From an uncultured Lentisphaeria bacterium (GTDB lineage: Bacteria > Verrucomicrobiota > Lentisphaeria > Victivallales > UBA1829), in assembly GCA_949287225.1 (NCBI GenBank), contig CASEFP010000164.1:1-43510 (forward strand): a stretch of 43,510 bases of DNA. Direction: 5' to 3'. Each line of letters opens with the position of its first letter. The first letter of the stretch is position 1. Under the pieces are notes generated by a model, which saw only the letters and a list, made by a program, of their open reading frames with translations, did not search any database and was not told the DNA's origin. Below are positions 1 through 7,954 of this stretch, one piece after another. Both the position numbers and the translations under genes were made by a program.

Positions 1-1482
1 AGTTTCCGTCCCTATGTCTGGATCGGGCAGCTGGAGAAGGGAATCGCATGGATGTCCGAAAGCGACCGGAACTGGTCGCTTGACCCGGCGCGCGATGCGC
101 TTGAAGTCGTCTCTCTCGAAGATCGCACGGAACTGCGGATTCATCTGGTCAATCAGGCGACGGAATGGACGGAGGAGTTCTCGCTGGAACAGGCGTTTCA
201 GGCTACGCCCGTGAAAGTGCGCCCCGATTACTGGGCGAAACTTCTGGAACGCTCCTCGTTTCCGAACGCATGGAATCTCTGCACTTTCGCGGGTTCCGCC
301 TGCTGGGGCGCGTGGGGATCAACCTTTTTCTTCCCGCTCGGCAGGGACTATTCCTACGTGAATTATCTGGCGGGAAAGAAGTTTTCAAAAGAGTCCGACA
401 AGGCTGTTGTCGAAGGGTTTCTGCGCCGCAACGCGGATGGTTTCACTAGTGCCCGGAGGTCCTTTCTCAAGCGCCATCTGGAGCGGGGAATTTTCTACGC
501 GAAACAGGCGAAATACAAAGTACCCTACCTGAATTCTCGCTTCTCCGATCTGGAGTGGCGGGAGTATCAAACCTATATGGACGAGTGGTGGTGCTCGGAA
601 TACCGCGCCGGAAACGCCGACGCCTACAACAATACGCCGACGCGGAGTTATCAGGACATGGCGCTCTATGAGCTTCGCAGACTCGTCCGCGAAGGAATGG
701 ACGGCATCTATTTCGACAACATCCGCGACTGGAGCAATCCCAATCCCGTCACCGGCCCGGCCTACCGGCGGAAGGACGGGCGGATGCAGCCCTACTTCGA
801 TCTTTTCTCCCTGCGCGAATTCGTCCGGCGCACTGCCGTCATGCTCTATCTAGAGAAGAAGACCTTCCCCGACGGCCGCCCCGTCCTGACGCTCCATATG
901 ACCAACACCAATCTTGTCCCGGTGCTCGCCTTCGGCACAATCTCGCTGGATCTGGAGGCGAAATACGGAAGCAGCGACTTTCAGGACCGTTTCACGGAAG
1001 GGTATCTCCAGAGCTGCACGCTCGGACTCCAGAGCGGCACGATTCCCGAAATTCTCGTTCAGATCACCGGGAAAAACCGTGAATTCGTGACCCGCAGCTT
1101 TCTTGCTGTCACGCTGGCATACGAGCTGCCTTTCGTCATGAATGCCGGAGGACTTACAAACACCTGGAGCCGCGTCTGGCGGAATCTTTACGAATGGGGC
1201 TATTCCACGCCTGCCGTGAAGGTTTATCCGTGTTTCGATCCCCGGACACTGCGCACGGACAATCCCCGGTGGCGGGTCACCGCCTTGTGCAAAGGCAAGG
1301 AGATCATCGCGGCCGTCTCCTCCTTCGGCGAAACGGCGGAAGGTTCGCTCGACCTGTCCGGCATGCGGGTTCTCCGCGCGCTCGAGTGGGAAAACGGAAC
1401 AGAACTTTCCGTCCGGAACGGCCGGATCAGCTTGAAACTGAACAAACACGATTTCAAACTTATTCATATTGCACTCCAATAA
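1..1482 (+). CDS. GH123/DUF6067-like glycoside hydrolase, C-terminal part (5' end outside window)
   Basis: The reading frame is open from base 1, so the gene starts upstream of the window; the ATG at 52 is internal. The residues before it (RPYVWIGQLEKGIAWMSESD) read like the block found in GH123_N/DUF6067-type proteins, where a beta-sandwich precedes a TIM barrel. About 494 residues are visible. Further along are aromatic- and acid-rich stretches typical of a sugar-binding barrel (GIYFDNIRDW, then LTLHMTNTN), and the protein ends in a small beta domain. It probably cleaves or binds a polysaccharide side chain; the substrate cannot be told. The next gene follows after 16 bases, so the two are likely co-transcribed. 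The family call is by resemblance; the presence of a signal peptide cannot be judged without the N terminus. Confidence 0.6.
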   Translation, partial: SFRPYVWIGQLEKGIAWMSESDRNWSLDPARDALEVVSLEDRTELRIHLVNQATEWTEEFSLEQAFQATPVKVRPDYWAKLLERSSFPNAWNLCTFAGSACWGAWGSTFFFPLGRDYSYVNYLAGKKFSKESDKAVVEGFLRRNADGFTSARRSFLKRHLERGIFYAKQAKYKVPYLNSRFSDLEWREYQTYMDEWWCSEYRAGNADAYNNTPTRSYQDMALYELRRLVREGMDGIYFDNIRDWSNPNPVTGPAYRRKDGRMQPYFDLFSLREFVRRTAVMLYLEKKTFPDGRPVLTLHMTNTNLVPVLAFGTISLDLEAKYGSSDFQDRFTEGYLQSCTLGLQSGTIPEILVQITGKNREFVTRSFLAVTLAYELPFVMNAGGLTNTWSRVWRNLYEWGYSTPAVKVYPCFDPRTLRTDNPRWRVTALCKGKEIIAAVSSFGETAEGSLDLSGMRVLRALEWENGTELSVRNGRISLKLNKHDFKLIHIALQ

Positions 1483-1498
1483 CAGAAAGGCCGAACTC

Positions 1499-3001
1499 AT
1501 GAAACGAATGCTTGCATGCTGCGGTGCCGTCCTCTCCGCTGTTTCCCTTTTCGCGGACGGCGTCGTGCTGAAAAACGACAACTTCCAGCGCCAGCTTTAC
1601 GGCTGGAACACTCCCTCCTACTGGCCGGGGAAGACCTCCTCCGTCGAGGAGGGGGGGAGAAAATATCTTCAGCTTGAGTCCGGCGTACGCGACAGGGAGG
1701 TGTTCGGACGCGCCCTCGGATACAGCAGGCAGATTGATTTCTTCGCGGATACGCCGATCCGGATTCAGGTCCGCGCCAAAGGAAGCGGAAAACTCATTGC
1801 CGGAGTTCTGACCTACACATTCGGAAAAGGCACCCCCGCCTATCTTTCCGGTGCACCGGCAGAACTTTCCGACTCGTTCCGGACTTTCACATTCGACCTT
1901 GTTTTGCCGGGGTGCTTCCGTATGATCCTGCCCTATCTGCAGATCAACGGCGAAGGCAGGGCGCTTGTCGAGTCCTTCAAAATGGAAACCATGCCGGAGA
2001 AAGGCGTCTCCATCGAGGCGAAGACGCCGATGCAGATCGTGAAAGCGCCGGACGCGGCTGTCCCGCTTGTCTTTGCAAGCTCCCTGCGCGGGGAAAAGGT
2101 GGCCGTCTGCCGGAAGCACGGGACAAGGGTCCGCGAGAGCAAGGCCGACACGGGAGCGGACGGCTCGATATCCCTGGCTCCGGAAAGGGGCGCGGGCAAG
2201 GGGATCCATGAAATTTCCGTCTCTGCAAAGGGTGCGGCCGCAACGGCTTACATCGACGTGCAGGATCCTTCCGTCTATGACCGGAGCGACGCGCTCGCCA
2301 AAACGGTCCGCCTGCCGAAGAAATACAATATCCTTGTCATCGGCGACAGTCTTTCGGACTTCTATCGCGGTCAGAACTATCTCGACCGCCTGTTCTTCTG
2401 GCTCGACAAATACAATCCGGGCAGAATTGCAATCCGGAACGCCGGCGTCGGCGGCGATTACGTGCAGCGTGTGGCGGAACGTCTCGCAGGGACACTTCCC
2501 GGTGCGCGCAAAGCCTATCGCCAGAACATGTACGACAATCTGTTCGCCGAACCGTATGATCTGATTTTCATCTTTCTCGGGCAGAACGATACGCGGTCGC
2601 GCAGAGTTCAGAATTTTGAACAGCCTCTCACCTCGCCGGAAGAGCAGGAGAAGGGACTGCGGAAGATTCTGGATTTCCTTGGTGAACGTTCCAAAGCCAG
2701 AGTGGTTCTGATTGCGCCGTCGCCCTCCTATGTGAAAATCTTCGAGGATCGCGCCGCGAAACTCCCGCCGAAGGCGGACATGGTCATGTTCGGCAGAAAG
2801 GAACTGGTGGATCGCTATGATGCCGTCAACCGGAAATTCTGCGCCGAACGCAAATTGGATTACGTGGACATTCTCAGCAGCATGCGCGCGGAAAAGGATT
2901 TGAAGAGTCTTTATGTTTCCGACGGCGTTCATCTGAGCCCGGAAGGCGGACGCCTGATCGCCGATACTCTCCTGAAGTATTTTGCATCACAATTCAAATA
3001 A
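1499..3001 (+). CDS. secreted SGNH/GDSL-family esterase
   Basis: This is a 500-residue protein with a signal peptide (MKRMLACCGAVLSAVSLFADG) and a typical SGNH hydrolase domain in its C-terminal half. Block I is VIGDSLSD with the nucleophile Ser284, block II glycine lies in NAGVGGDY, block III asparagine in LGQNDTR, and block V is DGVHLS with Asp475 and His478. The first 250 residues look like a beta-rich, possibly carbohydrate-binding region. Such enzymes usually remove acetyl or other acyl groups from polysaccharides, which fits its place directly behind a glycosidase. The start at 1499 was chosen over an in-frame ATG at 1469 because it is preceded by AGAAAGG and begins with the signal peptide. 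The exact ester substrate is unknown. Confidence 0.85.
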   Translation: MKRMLACCGAVLSAVSLFADGVVLKNDNFQRQLYGWNTPSYWPGKTSSVEEGGRKYLQLESGVRDREVFGRALGYSRQIDFFADTPIRIQVRAKGSGKLIAGVLTYTFGKGTPAYLSGAPAELSDSFRTFTFDLVLPGCFRMILPYLQINGEGRALVESFKMETMPEKGVSIEAKTPMQIVKAPDAAVPLVFASSLRGEKVAVCRKHGTRVRESKADTGADGSISLAPERGAGKGIHEISVSAKGAAATAYIDVQDPSVYDRSDALAKTVRLPKKYNILVIGDSLSDFYRGQNYLDRLFFWLDKYNPGRIAIRNAGVGGDYVQRVAERLAGTLPGARKAYRQNMYDNLFAEPYDLIFIFLGQNDTRSRRVQNFEQPLTSPEEQEKGLRKILDFLGERSKARVVLIAPSPSYVKIFEDRAAKLPPKADMVMFGRKELVDRYDAVNRKFCAERKLDYVDILSSMRAEKDLKSLYVSDGVHLSPEGGRLIADTLLKYFASQFK

Positions 3002-3100
3002 ATTCCGCGGTTCTGTGCTCCGGAGTCTGCGGGGATTCTTCCGGAACAGGAAAAATTTTCATCCGGGAAATTGAAAAATTCTGAAACGGGATTACAATAT

Positions 3101-3199
3101 CCGGCAGGGGAAATCGTTTCGCACAATGGATTTTTCCGTTTGCGGAAATCCTGCCGGGAAACAGCGGAAAGGCCTTCTTGCGCATTTTCCGCTGTTTCC
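3101..3199. terminator. two tandem stem-loops between the SGNH gene and the GT9 gene
   Basis: The first hairpin pairs CCGGCAGG (3101-3108) with CCTGCCGG (3150-3157), with inner pairing TTTCGCA/TGCGGAAA. The second is a perfect 14-bp inverted repeat, GGAAACAGCGGAAA (3157-3170) with its complement at 3186-3199. Neither is followed by a clear T-run, so they may end the upstream transcript weakly or act as a leader structure for the gene at 3265. The rest of the 263-base gap holds nothing recognisable. Confidence 0.4.
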
Positions 3200-3264
3200 G
3201 GAGTGTGATTCCGGATTGAAATGGGATGGAAAGCTTTCACGAGCCTGCCAGGAAGATGATGATA

Positions 3265-4281
3265 ATGAAAGATGATGCTGGACTTCTGACCGTTTGTGAA
3301 CTCGGGCGCATCGGCGATATTGTTGCCTCCGAACCGATTTACCGCTATTTGAAAAAACAGTATCCGGACCGGCGCCTGCGCTGGTATACCCGGCCCGATT
3401 TTGCGGAGCTCCTCAAATATTCTCCGGATGTTGACGAGGTTGTTTGCGTTCCGAACGCCGCCGCGTATCTGGAGCTGAAAAAAAATCTGCCGGAAGGAAC
3501 GGTCTCTTATGAATTGAACTTTTCCGATCCTTCGCGACCGCAGCCGTCTCTCCGCCCGCCGGAATATCCTGCCGCGTTTCCGAGTCTTCTGGAACAGTTT
3601 GCCGTTCAGGCCGGATTGCCTCCGATGGATGATACGCCGGTCTTTCATTTCAATCCGGACCTGAAAATCGAGCCGCTTCCGGAACGCTGTGCCGTATTTC
3701 ACTGTTTTTCCAACGGACGGAGCCGCCAGTGGGCGCGTGAAAACTGGGTTGCCCTTGCCGGGATGCTTCTGGAGGCGGGATGGCATGTCATTGAAATCGG
3801 ACTGTATCCCTGCCTCCGCCTGAACCATCCGAACTATATCGACAAAACCGGCAGGATGGATCTGCAGTATGCTGCGAAACTGATTGCAGAAGCCGGACTC
3901 CTGATCGGTGTGGAAAGCGGGTTCGGGCATATTGCAAACGCCTGCGGCGCTTTTTCGATCATCATCACGGGAAGACTTCATCAGTATCCCGATTACGTCA
4001 CCTATTCCGGGCGTTACCGCCGCGGAGAGGGGTGCAATCTGGTTCGCTTCTATGACGTCGCTTCCGAATTTCTGCCGCTCGCAGTCGCGCAGGAGGTGCT
4101 CCGGCGTTATCTCGCGGGAACACCGATGCACAATGACGAATGCATGATGTACTGCATGAAGGAACAGATTCTCCGTTCCCATGCCGCTCCGGCATACCGA
4201 TTGAAGGAGATGTTTCTTTATCCCTTCCGGCGGCTCCGGAAGACAATTGCCTTCCATAGAATCCGGCATTCCGGATGGTGA
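3265..4281 (+). CDS. GT9-like (heptosyltransferase-type) glycosyltransferase
   Basis: This 338-residue protein resembles ADP-heptose:LPS heptosyltransferases of family GT9. Its N terminus has the CELGRIGDIVASEPIYRYL block, and the C-terminal Rossmann half has the pattern of nucleotide-sugar binding (ISEAG-like IAEAGLLIGVESGFGHIANA, the family's ...D/ESG..H.A motif). It would act at the inner face of the cytoplasmic membrane, adding a sugar to an envelope glycan. The start at 3265 is preferred because AGGAAG lies nine bases before it; ATGs at 3226, 3256 and 3259 are possible. It stands alone, converging on the next operon. No other lipopolysaccharide genes are nearby, so the acceptor is unknown. 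Confidence 0.7.
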   Translation: MKDDAGLLTVCELGRIGDIVASEPIYRYLKKQYPDRRLRWYTRPDFAELLKYSPDVDEVVCVPNAAAYLELKKNLPEGTVSYELNFSDPSRPQPSLRPPEYPAAFPSLLEQFAVQAGLPPMDDTPVFHFNPDLKIEPLPERCAVFHCFSNGRSRQWARENWVALAGMLLEAGWHVIEIGLYPCLRLNHPNYIDKTGRMDLQYAAKLIAEAGLLIGVESGFGHIANACGAFSIIITGRLHQYPDYVTYSGRYRRGEGCNLVRFYDVASEFLPLAVAQEVLRRYLAGTPMHNDECMMYCMKEQILRSHAAPAYRLKEMFLYPFRRLRKTIAFHRIRHSGW

Positions 4282-4322
4282 ACAGAACGGCCGTCTTGCG
4301 GAGTCTTCCGCTGAAAGGCATA

Positions 4323-4352
4323 CTTCCCCGCCGGGCGGAGAAGCGGGGGAAG
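4323..4352. terminator. GC-rich hairpin between convergent genes
   Basis: CTTCCCCGC (4323-4331) pairs with GCGGGGGAAG (4343-4352), one base bulged, between the ends of the GT9 gene (+) and the long glycosidase gene (-). No strong T-run follows, so termination is an inference from position and stem. The rest of 4282-4498 shows no gene that I can support. Confidence 0.35.
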
Positions 4353-4498
4353 ATCGTCATGCGGGCGATGCGGAAAAGGGCAGGATCTTTCGGGCGATGC
4401 TTTCAAGCCCGGTTCCGGAGATTTGCTTCAGGCGGGATCGGAAACGAATCTCAGCAGTCGCGGATGGGAAAAACACGCGGCACATCCGGAATGAATTG

Positions 4499-7114
4499 TC
4501 AAAGTCCGGAAGGCTCGGGAAAGCATCCGAGATTTTCCGGAGAATATATGCTGAAATTCAGCCGCAGGCGCGGCGGAACGCTTTCCCGCGGCCAGCTCCG
4601 GCGGAGATCCTCTTTCCCGATGGTCTGATTCTGCCGGATCAGCTGGAGATAACAGGGGGCGTCCGGCGGATTGTCCTCCCATTGCGTGCGAGGAAAAAGC
4701 ACCTCCGCACACCAGCTTTCCGCTGCGGGGGCGATCCGGATTTCCGCGCCTCCGCGGTTGTCGGTGCTCCTTCCGTCGGCAAAGAGTTCCACCAGCCACG
4801 GCATGCGTGTCAGGGTGCGGTTCAGAACGGCAATCAGAATCTTGTCTGTTTCCTGTCGGGGATTCCGCAGGCATTCCGTCCGGATCCGCAGTCCGGCAGG
4901 GGTCCATTCCCCCGTCCAGCGCATGGTTCCGGCGGAGATCCATCCGCCACGGTAGCGGGGAGCCTTCTTGCCATGTGCGGAAATCCCGTCTTTCCGGATG
5001 GCGGGGAGGGTGTCGCTCAGTACGCTGTCAAGCTGCCGGATGCGCCAGCGCAGACGGTTCGGATCGTATTGATGAGCCTCCGCTTCGGAGTGGAACCCGA
5101 GACGGCTGTCTGCTTCACACAGCTTGATCATTCTTTCAGAATTTCGCATCTCGCGCCGGACGATCTCCTCCATTGCGTCAAGCGCTGCTTCCCGATCCTT
5201 GGAAGCAGTTAGAAGCGAGGCGCGCAGAAGATAGAATTCGAAGATGTCGGCCGCGCTGCGGAACTGAAGGGAGAGCGCTTCCGCCACATGCAGATCGGGA
5301 TGCGTGCCGCAGGTTTTCCATATGGCGACACCCTCCTCCCAGATGTCGGCCATCCGGTCGGTCAGCTTCCATGCCTCTTCCAGCGAGTGGTTGGCAAGAC
5401 ACTCGCCGATGACATCGCCGCCGGAGCCGAAATCCGGTTTCCATGTAGGCGCCAGCGGTTTCCGCGCGATCCCCGGAAAGAGCGGCCAGACGATCCCCGA
5501 ATGCATCGGACCGTAATACTGCATCATATTGTCAAAAGGATAGAGTTCATACGCTTCTGAGAGTTTTTCCCATGCGGCGGCGACGCCGGAGGCGTTGTCT
5601 CCCCATTCCTCCCGGGCGAGACGCTCCAGGAACTCTCTTTCCGTGGAGGCTTCGAAATCCTCCCGCGCGAGCATTCCCGCCGCCTTGTTCATCAGGCCCG
5701 GATAGTTGCCGAAATACCAGCACTGCATCACGGAGGAGACCCCCTGACGGAACATCCCGCGATATTTCCGGTAAAGCAGTCCGGGGACGGGGACGAAGGG
5801 AACCGTCGCGACCTCATGGGAACAGCCGACCTGAATCTTCGCGGACAGCGGCGTTCCCGCGGCATGGGCCCGCGCCGCGATTTTTTCGAAATCCGGCGAC
5901 GGCCCGGGGAAGGAGAGCCAGTAATCGCCGCCTTTCCGCGGTTTCCCCAGCTGCATCTTTGTACTGTTCGACTCGAAATTATACTGGAGAATCACTCCTT
6001 CGGGCGTGTGGGAGGCGATTTCGAAAACCCATTCGGAGCGGCTGGTCGGTTTTGCCATGTAGAGCCAGCTGATCAGTTCTGCGGAAGCGGGCATTCCCTC
6101 CCGCATTGCGCTCAGACTGCGGAAGAGAATCTCCCATTTCGGCATGGCGGCGCAGCGCGGACATTTCACGGGCGTTTCATTGACGACATTCGCGCTGCTC
6201 AGGCAGGTCGTGGGGCGTTCCCCGTAACTGATGTTGAGAATGCCGCCCAGATCAGGGACCTGCGTGAAGAGATCGCGCATGGATTCCCGGAGATAGCGAA
6301 GCGCGTTTTCCGTCGACGGACAGAAGGCGAAGCGGTCCCAGGTCGGAGCTCCCTTCAGCTCCGGATGGCGTTCCAGCAGGGGATCACCGGGGAAAAGCCC
6401 CGCCGGTTCAATGCAGAAACCCCAGGTCCGGATACCGTAGCGCAGGCATTGCCGCACCGTTTTCCGCAGCTTTTCCAGACGTTTTTCCCGGTCCGGCGAC
6501 GGCGCGCAGAAACCGGTGAGACACAGATCGCGCAATGCGATTGTCAGCCACAACCCGTTGATTCCCTCGGACGCGAGACGGTTCAGGTATTCGTCCGGAT
6601 AATAGTCCATGTCGTCGGTCAGTTCGTCATGAAAAAAAGGCGCGCGTTTGATCGGACCGAAAAAACAGCGGGAGATCCGGTTTTTCAGCCGGTAATGGAT
6701 CGTTCGCAGACCGGTTCTGACGAAAGGTCCCGGACTGCCCCGCAGTTCATCGAGAAACGTGTAGAGCCCCCGCCGGATTCCCTCCTGCGTGCCGGCCTCA
6801 AGACAGATCTCCCGGTCTGAAACCCGGATGCGGAAATCCTCTCCGGCGAGATCATTGCATAAGGCGGTCCGGATCGGAAACGCTCCCGCCGGGAGATGCT
6901 TTTCCAGAAAAGAGCGGAACACGCAATGGACGCTTTCCAGAGTTGCCGCATTCGGGAAGCCGGGCTGGAAAAAGACGCCCTGCCGGAGGTCGATTTCTCC
7001 TTCGGAACAACGCGCATTTTCCCTCCAGCAGACGCGGTTTTCCGCGGGCTTCCGGAGTTCTTCGAGAAAATGCCAGGTTTCCCGTCCCTGCGGCGGCGGA
7101 AAGTCATCGGGCAT
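4499..7114 (-). CDS. large putative glycoside hydrolase, family unassigned (GH20-like N-terminal domain)
   Basis: This 871-residue protein has no signal peptide. Residues about 60-150 look like the small alpha/beta domain that precedes the barrel in GH20, GH67 and DUF4838 proteins (CLEAGTQEGIRRGLYTFLDE). A barrel-like region follows with aromatic and acidic clusters (DMDYYPDEYLNRLASEGING, WGFCIEPAGL, ISYGERPT). The C-terminal 170 residues look like a beta-sandwich. A sugar hydrolase is therefore likely, but I cannot assign a family, catalytic pair or substrate. It is the last gene of a five-gene operon and its ATG lies three bases after the stop of the phosphodiesterase gene, implying coupled expression. 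The surrounding operon includes a related DUF4838 protein with a signal peptide, so this may be its cytoplasmic partner. Confidence 0.55.
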   Translation of the reverse strand: MPDDFPPPQGRETWHFLEELRKPAENRVCWRENARCSEGEIDLRQGVFFQPGFPNAATLESVHCVFRSFLEKHLPAGAFPIRTALCNDLAGEDFRIRVSDREICLEAGTQEGIRRGLYTFLDELRGSPGPFVRTGLRTIHYRLKNRISRCFFGPIKRAPFFHDELTDDMDYYPDEYLNRLASEGINGLWLTIALRDLCLTGFCAPSPDREKRLEKLRKTVRQCLRYGIRTWGFCIEPAGLFPGDPLLERHPELKGAPTWDRFAFCPSTENALRYLRESMRDLFTQVPDLGGILNISYGERPTTCLSSANVVNETPVKCPRCAAMPKWEILFRSLSAMREGMPASAELISWLYMAKPTSRSEWVFEIASHTPEGVILQYNFESNSTKMQLGKPRKGGDYWLSFPGPSPDFEKIAARAHAAGTPLSAKIQVGCSHEVATVPFVPVPGLLYRKYRGMFRQGVSSVMQCWYFGNYPGLMNKAAGMLAREDFEASTEREFLERLAREEWGDNASGVAAAWEKLSEAYELYPFDNMMQYYGPMHSGIVWPLFPGIARKPLAPTWKPDFGSGGDVIGECLANHSLEEAWKLTDRMADIWEEGVAIWKTCGTHPDLHVAEALSLQFRSAADIFEFYLLRASLLTASKDREAALDAMEEIVRREMRNSERMIKLCEADSRLGFHSEAEAHQYDPNRLRWRIRQLDSVLSDTLPAIRKDGISAHGKKAPRYRGGWISAGTMRWTGEWTPAGLRIRTECLRNPRQETDKILIAVLNRTLTRMPWLVELFADGRSTDNRGGAEIRIAPAAESWCAEVLFPRTQWEDNPPDAPCYLQLIRQNQTIGKEDLRRSWPRESVPPRLRLNFSIYSPENLGCFPEPSGL

Positions 7115-7117
7115 TTT

Positions 7118-7930
7118 TCAGTGTTCCTTCTGTTTCCGGAAGGATTCGATCGAGGAGAACAGCAGATCGGTGTAATCGGTCATGATCCCGCGGATTCCCA
7201 TCGCGAGGAAGCGCCGGTTGTCCGCGTCGGTATTGGAGCAGAACATGTTCGCATGCAGTCCGAGCTCCTCGGCCTTTTGACAGAATTCCGGTGTGATGTC
7301 CGCTGCGACCGGCTGGATGATCCGTGTGCCGAAGCGCTTCTGATGCTCCAGCTCGGCAAGATCCATTTTGATTTTCCGGTTTCTGGGACAGGTCTCGATG
7401 CCGGAATCAATGGCGCGCACCCGGAGCGAATCCTCGTAGTCGTCTGTGACGAAGTAGGCGGTTTCATACATGTCGTATTGCCGGAACAGCGCGCAGATCG
7501 TTTTCAGAAAGGGGGCGGCCGGGCGTGTCAGCTGAATGTTCATGAAAACCTTGTTTTTCAGATCCGCGAGAATCTCCTCGAACGTCGGGATCGGCATTTC
7601 CGGATATTCCGGCTTTTCCAGACGGACTCCCGTTTCATGGCCTCCTTTGAAAAAGGAGAAGTTGAAGGTTTTCAGCTCCGAAAGCGTGTAATCTTCGGGA
7701 CTGCCGTGCGCGTTGGAGGTCCGGTCCAGCGTGGGATCGTGCAGCACCACGGGCACGCCGTCCTTCGTGGGACGGAGATCGAACTCAATGATGTCCGCGC
7801 CTGCCTTCACGGCTTCGCGCATGGCCGTCAGGGTGTTTTCCGGATAGCGCCCGGAAAAGCCCCTGTGCGCGGTTACAATTGTCCGTTCCGTTTTCCGGTA
7901 GAGCTCCTCCAGATTCTGATATTTCACCAT
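7118..7930 (-). CDS. glycerophosphodiester phosphodiesterase (GDPD family)
   Basis: This 270-residue protein has the full GDPD signature: TAHRGFSGRYPENT with the catalytic His/Arg near the N terminus, then EFDLRPTKDGVPVVLHD with the metal-binding Glu/Asp and second catalytic His. The length matches single-domain UgpQ-type enzymes, which split glycerophosphodiesters into sn-glycerol-3-phosphate and an alcohol. No signal peptide is seen, so it should act in the cytoplasm. AGGA stands eight bases before the ATG. It lies between two glycosidase-like genes, which hints that the operon deals with a phosphodiester-bearing glycan or glycerol-phosphate-substituted sugar; that is inference. A role only in lipid turnover is the alternative. 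Confidence 0.88.
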   Translation of the reverse strand: MVKYQNLEELYRKTERTIVTAHRGFSGRYPENTLTAMREAVKAGADIIEFDLRPTKDGVPVVLHDPTLDRTSNAHGSPEDYTLSELKTFNFSFFKGGHETGVRLEKPEYPEMPIPTFEEILADLKNKVFMNIQLTRPAAPFLKTICALFRQYDMYETAYFVTDDYEDSLRVRAIDSGIETCPRNRKIKMDLAELEHQKRFGTRIIQPVAADITPEFCQKAEELGLHANMFCSNTDADNRRFLAMGIRGIMTDYTDLLFSSIESFRKQKEH

Positions 7931-7954
7931 TTTTGAGTTCCTCGGCTTTTCTGT

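Noticed and set aside
1460..2932. Long minus-strand frame opposite the SGNH esterase gene
   Set aside because: The plus strand has a signal peptide and all SGNH motifs; the antisense product has no recognisable features.
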